Assembly: GCA_030536565.1 (NCBI GenBank)
Contig: JAUNPT010000080.1
Span: 1-10,018, forward strand
Source of the DNA: Eubacteriales bacterium
Lineage (GTDB): Bacteria; Bacillota; Clostridia; Lachnospirales; Lachnospiraceae
Direction of reading: 5' to 3'
Length of the DNA stretch: 10,018 nucleotides
This document shows, piece by piece, positions 1 through 6,189 of the stretch. Below the pieces are notes generated by a model. It was not told the origin of the DNA. It worked only from the letters and a program-made list of their open reading frames with translations, and made no database searches. The position numbers and the translations under genes are program-made. Within the stretch, counting starts at the first letter, position 1, and the number at the start of each line of letters is the position of its first letter.

Positions 1-222
1 GATATTGATGAAGATAAGAAATGTGATGCTGAGGAAATTAAGTCTTGTGATGAGACGTTAAATCAGGATAAGCCATACGAAAAAATGTCGGTTAAGGAAC
101 TTCAGGCGGCTGTGCTTTCAAAGCTGGCAGCAAATGGTGCGGTTACAGAGCAGATGAAGCGGGAAGTAGCTGATAATGTCTATCATGATTCGCTTGTAAA
201 CTGGGTTAAGAGCTTTAGATGA
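1..222 (+). CDS. C-terminal end of an unrecognised protein (5' truncated)
   Basis: Frame 1 is open from the first base to a TGA at 220-222, giving 73 residues of a protein whose start lies outside the window. The first 25 or so residues are very acidic and polar, with two cysteines, and look like a flexible linker. The rest (about residues 27-73) is predicted helical and reads like a small compact C-terminal domain, with the segments KMSVKELQAAVLSKLAANG and YHDSLVNWVKSFR. I do not recognise the family and assign no function. The gene converges on the methyltransferase gene, and only 57 bases separate their stop codons. Codon use and the absence of any interruption support a real coding end. 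What is seen is the open frame and the composition; the linker-plus-helical-domain reading is inference. Confidence 0.7.
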   Translation, partial: DIDEDKKCDAEEIKSCDETLNQDKPYEKMSVKELQAAVLSKLAANGAVTEQMKREVADNVYHDSLVNWVKSFR

Positions 223-246
223 TAGGCATTATCATTCCCTGATATT

Positions 247-317
247 AAAAATATGTCTTGCGGGTATACTGGCCGGAAATCAGATATTTCTGGACCAGCG
301 GCCAGATGCCCCGCAAG
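247..317 (-). terminator. Large imperfect hairpin at the methyltransferase 3' end, possible terminator
   Basis: CTTGCGGG (257-264) is complementary to CCCGCAAG (310-317). Inside it CTGGCCG (269-275) is complementary to CGGCCAG (299-305), and GAAAT (276-280) can pair with ATTTC (286-290). On the minus strand the hairpin is followed after five bases by a run of five T (247-251 read in reverse), so it could act as an intrinsic terminator for the methyltransferase transcript. It overlaps the last 12 codons and the stop of that gene. The U-tract is short and displaced, so efficiency is uncertain. On the plus strand no T-run follows. Confidence 0.45.
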
Positions 318-1176
318 GCAGAACAAGACCATTGGAGGATACAGGAAGTCCTACTTCCTCGGAATCAACATGACCATTCCATTTTTTTAACTCAGTAGAG
401 AGCATGTAGGAGAGGACAGCTGGCTGCAGGCCTGTTGTGTAAGAATTAATAAGGAAAAAAAGAGGCTCGTCTGTAAGCAGCTGTGTGCATAGTCTGACCA
501 GAGGGTGTATGGCATCTTCAATTTTCCATATTTCTCCTTTGGGGCCGCGTCCATATGAAGGCGGATCCATTATGACAGCGTCATAGTGGTTACCGCGCCG
601 GATTTCTCTCTCAACGAATTTTACACAGTCATCGACTATCCAGCGGATAGGGTGGTTACGCAGTCCACTGGATTCGGCATTTTCTTTGGCCCAGTTAACC
701 ATGCCCTTTGAAGCGTCTACATGAGTGACATTGGCACCGGCAGCTGCGGCGGCAAGAGTTGCTCCTCCGGTATATGCGAAAAGATTTAAGACCTTAATTG
801 TTCTTTCGGGATTTTCTTTTTTTGCATCAGAAATAAGTTTTCCAAACCAGTCCCAGTTTGCTGCCTGTTCTGGGAAAAGACCAGTGTGTTTAAAGCTGAA
901 GGGCTTTAAATTAAATGTAAGTGTCTTATCAAATGAAGGACTATTATAATTGATGCTCCACTGCTGTGGTAAATCAAAAAATTCCCATTCTCCCCCACCC
1001 TTGGAGCTTCTGTGATAATGTCCATTCATTTTTTTCCAGCCTTTTTCGTTCTTAGGGGTATCCCATATAACCTGTGGATCCGGACGAACCAGAATATAAT
1101 CGCCCCAGCGCTCAAGTTTTTCTCCGGCAGATGTGTCAATGACCTGATAGTCGGCCCAGTTATTTGCAATAAACAT
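280..1176 (-). CDS. Class I SAM-dependent methyltransferase (COG1092/RlmK-like)
   Basis: This 298-residue protein has the layout of the COG1092 class I methyltransferases, whose known members (RlmI, RlmK) modify 23S rRNA. An N-terminal region of about 110 residues precedes a Rossmann-type catalytic domain. Motif I is VLNLFAYTGGATLAAAAAGA (residues 129-148), which binds S-adenosylmethionine. An acidic residue ends strand 2 at D154 (VDAS), VDD lies at 181-183, and the catalytic DPPS motif is at 204-207. The C-terminal GLVLPCGASGRW is also usual in this family. RlmI-type proteins carry a PUA domain; none is evident here, so the substrate cannot be named, and RNA is an inference from the family. 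The start is supported by GAAAGG eight bases upstream (1185-1190 on the minus strand). The gene is divergent from the SulP transporter and convergent with the truncated gene on the left. It is probably monocistronic and cytoplasmic. Confidence 0.85.
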   Translation of the reverse strand: MFIANNWADYQVIDTSAGEKLERWGDYILVRPDPQVIWDTPKNEKGWKKMNGHYHRSSKGGGEWEFFDLPQQWSINYNSPSFDKTLTFNLKPFSFKHTGLFPEQAANWDWFGKLISDAKKENPERTIKVLNLFAYTGGATLAAAAAGANVTHVDASKGMVNWAKENAESSGLRNHPIRWIVDDCVKFVEREIRRGNHYDAVIMDPPSYGRGPKGEIWKIEDAIHPLVRLCTQLLTDEPLFFLINSYTTGLQPAVLSYMLSTELKKWNGHVDSEEVGLPVSSNGLVLPCGASGRWSRNI

Positions 1177-1341
1177 GATAATATCCTTTCTTGTTATAAA
1201 ATCTGTTAAATAAATTTACATATATTGTAAATACTAATAAATATTAGTAAATTATAAATGAAAATATTAAGGGTGGCAAGGACAAAGTAAGCAATAACCT
1301 GTAAAGAATGGAATTAAAAAATATAAAAAAGGAGAAATCTG
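1177..1341. promoter_or_regulatory. Divergent intergenic region with two abutting palindromes
   Basis: This AT-rich spacer of 165 bases must hold promoters for both the methyltransferase (-) and the SulP gene (+). Two perfect inverted repeats share one base: ATTTACA-TATAT-TGTAAAT (1214-1232) and TACTAAT-AAAT-ATTAGTA (1232-1249). A weak plus-strand promoter is possible with TTGTAA at 1225-1230 and TAAATT at 1248-1253 (17-base spacer), which would place the second palindrome between its two elements. On the minus strand TACAAT within the first palindrome is a possible -10. The plus-strand ribosome binding site is GGAG at 1331-1334. The palindromes are seen directly; their role as operators is inference. 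Confidence 0.5.
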
Positions 1342-3552
1342 ATGAATTTTAAAATTAGAAAAGAAAATGTGTCCAATGATATAATTGCAGGTATTGTTGT
1401 GGCTTTGGTTTCAATTCCTATTGCTATGGGATATTCGCAGATTGCAGGACTTCCGGTGATATATGGGTTGTTTGGCTCCATTTTGCCAGTGCTGGTATAT
1501 GGTTTAATGACAAGCTCGCCGCAGTTTGTGTTTGGTGTAGATGCAACACCAGCTGCACTGGTTGGGGGAGCTCTTGCAACACTTGGAATTACTGCAGGTT
1601 CAAGTGAAGCTATGATGCTTGTTCCTGTCATAACTCTTGTGGTATCGGTATGGCTGTTTGTTTTTTATATGCTTAAGGCAGGACGTCTTGTCAATTACAT
1701 TTCCACTCCTGTTATGGGAGGGTTTATATCTGGAATCGGTGTCACTATTATACTTATGCAGATCAGCAAGCTTTTTGGTGGAAATGCAGGTACTGGCGAG
1801 CTGTTTGTATTGCTTCCGCATATCTGGACACAGCTTGGCAGCTTCCATGCATTTTCTGCTGTTCTTGGTTTTGGGACTGTTATTATAATTCTTTTGGCGA
1901 AGAAGTATATGCCTAAGTTTCCAATGTCTGTGGCATTGATGGTGGCGGGTGCAATAGCAACTGCAGTGTTTAAGCTGGATAATTATGGAGTTAAACTTCT
2001 TCCAAATGTAGAGAGGCAGATGCCCCGGTTTTTAATTCCGAGAGTTGATCTGTTTGCAGAACATGCACAGCAGATAATGCTTCTTGGACTTACAATTGCA
2101 CTTGTAATTGTGGCGCAGACGCTTCTTGCAGCTAATAACTATGCCTTAAAATATGATTATAAGATTAAAAATAATAGAGAAATCCTTTCATATGCAGCGG
2201 GAAATCTGATGGCTGCATTAATAGGCTGCTGTCCTGTAAATGGAAGTGTATCAAGAACGGGAATTGCTGACCAGTATGGCTGTAAGACGCAGCTTATGTC
2301 AATTGCCTGTGTGGTAACGATGCTTCTTGTGCTGCTAGTTGGAACACCATTTCTGAAATATCTTCCAGTGCCGGTACTTACAGGAATTGTAATAGCTGCA
2401 TTAATAGGAATATTAGAAATAAAGCTTGCAAAGAAATTATGGAGGACGAATCGCACAGAATTTTTGATTTTTATGGCAGCGTTTTTTGGTGTGCTTATAT
2501 TTGGAACATTGTATGGTGTAATAATTGGGATTATATTGTCATTTATTGCTGTAATAATACGCGCAGTGGTTCCGCCGAAATCCTTTATCGGTGTAATTCC
2601 AGGACATGAAGGTTTCTATAACCTTAATAGAAACCGCAATGCAAGACCTATAAAAGGTGCTATAATGTACCGTTTCAGCGGAAACCTATTTTTTGCCAAT
2701 ATCAACAAGTTTCAGGAGGATATTGAGAATGCGGTAACTCCAGATACAAAGCTGGTTATTATAGATGCAAGTGGAATTGGCAGTATTGATATAACTGCAG
2801 CAGACAGACTTGTAATAATGAATAAAAGCTTAAGAAAAAAAGGAATCAGGTTTTATATTACGGAGCATGTAGGAAACTTAAATGATCAGCTGAGGACGTT
2901 AGGCGCCGGAACACTTATAGAAGAAGGTGCAGTCCGCAGAACTATTTCTCTTGCACTCCGTGACGCCAGGGTGGAAAGACCATATCCGATTGAGGGAATG
3001 GAGCCATCGCTTCTTAATGAAAATGTTGAAGATAATGAAAGACTTGCTGAGTTTGAATGGGCATTTGGCGAAGATGCTGAGGAAATGATGGACAGACTTG
3101 CATATGAAATTGCAGAAAATATTGCTAATACGGATATAAGGCAGGAGGAAGCAATTAAAAGAGCAGAAAAACAGGTTTCATGGGGAAGGGTTGGATTATT
3201 TGATGAAGATGAAATCCTTGACCGATTGGAGATGCACATACAGGAAATTGCGGCAAAGGCTGGATTTGACGCCAAAGAGCTTGAGGATAAAATTGAACAG
3301 AGGCGTGTTATTGTTGAATATAAGCTGATGAAGATTAATCCGGAAGCTTTGGGAATGCTTAAGGCACATAGAAAACAGATGGAGACACATTTTAGAAAGA
3401 CAAACCCTAAGGCATATGAGCATATGCTCCAGATTCGCAAAGAGCATATTTTACAGCTTGAAAATGATAACCCACAGCTTGCAGCTAAAATGAAGACCCT
3501 TTATCAATGGAATGAAAAAGAACAGAACTGTTACCAGAATATAGAAGAATAA
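1342..3552 (+). CDS. SulP-family anion transporter with STAS domain and long C-terminal extension
   Basis: The 736-residue product is an integral membrane protein of the SulP/SLC26 family, which moves anions such as sulfate or bicarbonate. Hydrophobic segments fill residues 13-410, as expected for the 14-helix (7+7) SulP fold. The diagnostic start of the family is present: MGYSQIAGLPVIYGLFGS at 29-46, followed by FGVDATPAALVGG at 64-76. A cytoplasmic STAS domain follows at about 435-540, with core LVIIDASGIGSID at 471-483. Most bacterial SulP proteins end soon after STAS (about 550-600 residues); this one continues for nearly 200 charged, helical residues (about 545-736), ending in segments that each begin NP at 666, 688 and 710. 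GGAG lies seven bases before the ATG. The gene is divergent from the methyltransferase, and no clear terminator separates it from the downstream lyase gene. The transported anion cannot be read from the sequence. Fold confidence is high; substrate is unknown. Confidence 0.93.
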   Translation: MNFKIRKENVSNDIIAGIVVALVSIPIAMGYSQIAGLPVIYGLFGSILPVLVYGLMTSSPQFVFGVDATPAALVGGALATLGITAGSSEAMMLVPVITLVVSVWLFVFYMLKAGRLVNYISTPVMGGFISGIGVTIILMQISKLFGGNAGTGELFVLLPHIWTQLGSFHAFSAVLGFGTVIIILLAKKYMPKFPMSVALMVAGAIATAVFKLDNYGVKLLPNVERQMPRFLIPRVDLFAEHAQQIMLLGLTIALVIVAQTLLAANNYALKYDYKIKNNREILSYAAGNLMAALIGCCPVNGSVSRTGIADQYGCKTQLMSIACVVTMLLVLLVGTPFLKYLPVPVLTGIVIAALIGILEIKLAKKLWRTNRTEFLIFMAAFFGVLIFGTLYGVIIGIILSFIAVIIRAVVPPKSFIGVIPGHEGFYNLNRNRNARPIKGAIMYRFSGNLFFANINKFQEDIENAVTPDTKLVIIDASGIGSIDITAADRLVIMNKSLRKKGIRFYITEHVGNLNDQLRTLGAGTLIEEGAVRRTISLALRDARVERPYPIEGMEPSLLNENVEDNERLAEFEWAFGEDAEEMMDRLAYEIAENIANTDIRQEEAIKRAEKQVSWGRVGLFDEDEILDRLEMHIQEIAAKAGFDAKELEDKIEQRRVIVEYKLMKINPEALGMLKAHRKQMETHFRKTNPKAYEHMLQIRKEHILQLENDNPQLAAKMKTLYQWNEKEQNCYQNIEE

Positions 3553-3659
3553 CAAAAAATCACTTGTGTATTTTGTATAATGTGGTAAAATAAAGATGAT
3601 TTTTCTGATATATATAGGGAAAATTGCACAATATAATGTATAAAAATGTGGGAGGTAAG
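3553..3659 (+). promoter_or_regulatory. Pectate lyase upstream region and start-deciding ribosome binding site
   Basis: The spacer is AT-rich and has no recognisable terminator for the SulP gene. A perfect TATAAT lies at 3576-3581, but no convincing -35 sits 16-18 bases before it, so a promoter here is only tentative and may need an activator. TATATA at 3609-3614 is another weak candidate. GGAGG at 3651-3655 lies four bases before the ATG at 3660 and points to that codon as the start. The in-frame ATG codons further upstream at 3624 and 3636 have no Shine-Dalgarno sequence. Confidence 0.4.
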
Positions 3660-6062
3660 ATGAAAGGGAAAACTAAAAAACATTTAAGTGTTTTGCTGGC
3701 GGTTGTTATGATTACAGCGATGCTGGCGGCGAATTTTTCAAGAGTAGAAGGAGCATCTTCTGAAATTGTTATTTCAGAGAGCGGAGGCTATGAGGAGGGA
3801 GCATATGTGGAATGGTCACCAGTTTATGGGGCTGATGGATATAAGGCATATGTATCCTGCGATGGAACGACTTATGTTCCGGTTGATGACACGCTGATTA
3901 GAGAGTACAACGACTGTTGGAGAGCCGATGCTGTGGGGTTGAAGCCAGGCTCATATGTGATTAAGGTTGAAGCTGTTAAAACAGATGAGAGTAATGCTGC
4001 AAAGGTGCTGTCAACAGCTGTTACGGGACAGCTTTCTGTAATAGGTTATGACCGTTCCGGATTTGCATTTTCCAGTAATTCACCATTAAAAAGTGCTTCA
4101 GGTGCATACAATGATGATGGTACTCTTAAAACAGGGGCACAGGTTGTTTATGTGACACCTGAAACAGCAAAGACATGTACTGCTGTGGTTGGTGGTGTAA
4201 CAGTAACAGGCTTTCAGGCAATTCTTGACGCAAAGCAGAAAAAGAATACAAGCAATGATATTATTGATTTTCGTATTGTAGGCTGTGTCAGAGATACTGA
4301 TTTGGATAAAATGTCGAGTTCATCTGAAGGGCTTCAGATTAAAGGCAGCACAGCTTATACTAATATGAACATTACAATAGAGGGTATCGGAGAAGATGCT
4401 TCAATCTGGGGGTTTGGAATGCTTGTCCGGAATTGCGGTAATGTAGAAATCAGGAACATTGGGATTCTTGCATTTATGGACGATGGCATTTCATTAGATA
4501 CAGGAAACTGTAATGTATGGGTACATGACCTGGATTTGTTTTATGGCAAGGCTGGTGGAGACTCAGACCAGGCAAAAGGAGATGGCTCTGTTGATATTAA
4601 AGGTAAATCTACATATATAACCGTTTCATATGTACATTTTTGGGATTCAGGAAAATGTTCACTATGCGGTATGAGTGATACAGAAGAATTTATGGTTACA
4701 TACCATCATAACTGGTTTGACCATTCGGATTCACGCCATCCTAGAATACGTGTTGCGAGTGTTCACCTTTATAATAACTATTTTGATGGCAATGCTAAGT
4801 ATGGTGTGGGTACAACAAAGGGCAGTTCAGCATTTGTAGAGGCTAATTATTTCAGGAACTGCAAATACCCAATGATGAGCTCGCTTCAGGGAACAGATAA
4901 GGACGTTGTGGCAGCTTTAAATGGCTCTGGGACTTTCTCTGGTGAGGCAGGAGGTATGATTAAGGCATACAACAATAAGATTGAAGGTGCTTCATCACTT
5001 GTCTATGCTAATGCGCCTAATGGACTTGCAGGGGAAAATGCAGTCAGCTTTGATGCATATCTGGCATCTGACAGAAGTGAAAATGTTCCTTCGTCGTATA
5101 AAACACTGTCTGGAGGAACAGTATATAATAACTTTGATACAAGCGCAGATTATGACTTAGGTGTAGACGAAGCATCAATTGACAAGCCTGAGGAGGTTTA
5201 TTTAGTTGTAACATCTAAGGCAGGACGTCTTGGAGGAGGAGACTTTAAGTGGTCATTTTCTGACAGCGCAGATAGCAGCTATGCTTTGGATACACAATTA
5301 AAAGAAGCTGTTATGTCATATCAATCTTCTGTAAAATCAATAGGAGGGCTTAAGGGCACTGGTTCAAGCGGAGGTTCGACGCAGCCACCGACAGAAGGGC
5401 CAACAGTTGAGCCGACAACTAAACCTGAAACGCAGACACCAACAGGAGGAAGCTCAGGCGGTCAGGAAATAACAAAAGGAAGTTATGTGCATAATTTTAC
5501 ATCAGAAGGAAAAACAAGCGCGTATTTTTCTATCACAGGAAACCTTTCCGATTCTAAAGGAACTGTCAATTACAATGGAATGGTATTGGAACAATGCCTG
5601 AAGATGGAATCCTCAACAAAGATTACATTTAATAATAAATCAGATGCAAAACTGATTCTTGTGTTTAACAGTGCCAACAGCAAAAATATAAAGGTGGACG
5701 GCACAAAATATACATTTACAGAAAATGTGCTTGAAATGCAGATTGCAGCAGGAAGTCATGAAATTACTAAAGCAGACACAGCAAATCTGTTCTATATAAA
5801 GGTTGAGAGTAATGATGCCGGCGAGGAGGATAAACCGACGCAGACAGAGAGTGTAAGTCCAGAAGAATCAGGAAATCCTGAATTAAATAGTACTGCTGCT
5901 GACAGCGGGGCAGATGCACAAGAGGAAGCTTCAATGAAGTCAGAAACGACAGCGGGAGTTCAGACAAATGACAAAAATATAGCAGTTTTATGGGTGATAA
6001 TAGCTCTTGCAAGTGCTGTAAGTGCGTGCTGCTTTGTCAGGAAGACGAAGGTGCATCAGTAA
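3660..6062 (+). CDS. Cell-surface pectate lyase (PL1) with Fn3-like and CBM77-like domains
   Basis: The 800-residue protein should cleave homogalacturonan by Ca-dependent beta-elimination outside the cell. A signal peptide occupies residues 1 to about 32 (KGKTKK, then a hydrophobic stretch, then cleavage near VEGA). An Fn3-like domain follows at about 36-115 (WSPVYGADGYKAYV). The parallel beta-helix lyase core spans about 175-500. It contains GDGSVDIKG (307-315), expected to supply calcium-binding aspartates, YHHNWFDHSDSRHPRIR (348-364), with R359 and R364 matching the RxPxxR catalytic motif, and VHLYNNYFDG (368-377). A PT-rich linker (576-594) leads to a domain at 604-713 resembling CBM77, a pectin-binding family. 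An acidic Ser/Thr-rich stretch (714-766) precedes VQTND (767-771), a membrane span (774-793) and the tail RKTKVHQ, which together resemble a sortase signal. I start the gene at 3660, not 3624, because the ribosome binding site and the signal peptide fit that codon. Lyase assignment is firm; CBM77 and anchoring are likely. Confidence 0.93.
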   Translation: MKGKTKKHLSVLLAVVMITAMLAANFSRVEGASSEIVISESGGYEEGAYVEWSPVYGADGYKAYVSCDGTTYVPVDDTLIREYNDCWRADAVGLKPGSYVIKVEAVKTDESNAAKVLSTAVTGQLSVIGYDRSGFAFSSNSPLKSASGAYNDDGTLKTGAQVVYVTPETAKTCTAVVGGVTVTGFQAILDAKQKKNTSNDIIDFRIVGCVRDTDLDKMSSSSEGLQIKGSTAYTNMNITIEGIGEDASIWGFGMLVRNCGNVEIRNIGILAFMDDGISLDTGNCNVWVHDLDLFYGKAGGDSDQAKGDGSVDIKGKSTYITVSYVHFWDSGKCSLCGMSDTEEFMVTYHHNWFDHSDSRHPRIRVASVHLYNNYFDGNAKYGVGTTKGSSAFVEANYFRNCKYPMMSSLQGTDKDVVAALNGSGTFSGEAGGMIKAYNNKIEGASSLVYANAPNGLAGENAVSFDAYLASDRSENVPSSYKTLSGGTVYNNFDTSADYDLGVDEASIDKPEEVYLVVTSKAGRLGGGDFKWSFSDSADSSYALDTQLKEAVMSYQSSVKSIGGLKGTGSSGGSTQPPTEGPTVEPTTKPETQTPTGGSSGGQEITKGSYVHNFTSEGKTSAYFSITGNLSDSKGTVNYNGMVLEQCLKMESSTKITFNNKSDAKLILVFNSANSKNIKVDGTKYTFTENVLEMQIAAGSHEITKADTANLFYIKVESNDAGEEDKPTQTESVSPEESGNPELNSTAADSGADAQEEASMKSETTAGVQTNDKNIAVLWVIIALASAVSACCFVRKTKVHQ

Positions 6063-6082
6063 TTAAATAAATCAATAAAACA

Positions 6083-6117
6083 GGGCGGATGCACTTTATA
6101 TGTGCACCCGCCTTTTT
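6083..6117 (+). terminator. Intrinsic terminator after the pectate lyase gene
   Basis: GGCGG-A-TGCAC (6084-6094) pairs with GTGCA-C-CCGCC (6102-6112) around the loop TTTATAT, with one A/C mismatch, and TTTTT follows at 6113-6117. This is a classical GC-rich stem with a U-tract. It starts 21 bases after the lyase stop codon and separates that gene from the ABC-F gene. Confidence 0.92.
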
Positions 6118-6128
6118 GGTGCTGGCGC

Positions 6129-6157
6129 TTGAAAATCCATCAGGAATCTTATATTAT
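6129..6157 (+). promoter_or_regulatory. Sigma-A-type promoter of the ABC-F gene
   Basis: TTGAAA (6129-6134) and TATTAT (6152-6157) are separated by 17 bases, each one base from consensus. Transcription would begin near 6164, leaving a leader of only about 25 bases before the ATG at 6190. GGAG at 6181-6184 serves as ribosome binding site. The leader is too short for a drug-sensing attenuator. Confidence 0.75.
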
Positions 6158-6189
6158 AAGAATAATAGGTTTCAGGAAATGGAGTTATT

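Noticed and set aside
1177..1341. Riboswitch upstream of the SulP gene
   Set aside because: The region is very AT-rich, its pairings are short palindromes better read as DNA operators, and there is no GC-rich aptamer-like structure or terminator before the start codon.
2886..3440. 184-codon open frame on the minus strand within the SulP gene
   Set aside because: It lies wholly opposite the SulP coding frame, is dominated by Ser, Ile and Leu as antisense frames of acidic helical genes often are, and matches no family. It is a shadow.
3576..3581. Perfect TATAAT before the pectate lyase gene as a confident promoter
   Set aside because: No acceptable -35 lies 16-18 bases upstream and no extended -10 TG is correctly placed, so it is kept only as a tentative site.
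3624..3659. Earlier ATG starts (3624, 3636) for the pectate lyase
   Set aside because: They lack a Shine-Dalgarno sequence and would put 12 extra residues before the signal peptide, whereas GGAGG at 3651-3655 fits the ATG at 3660.
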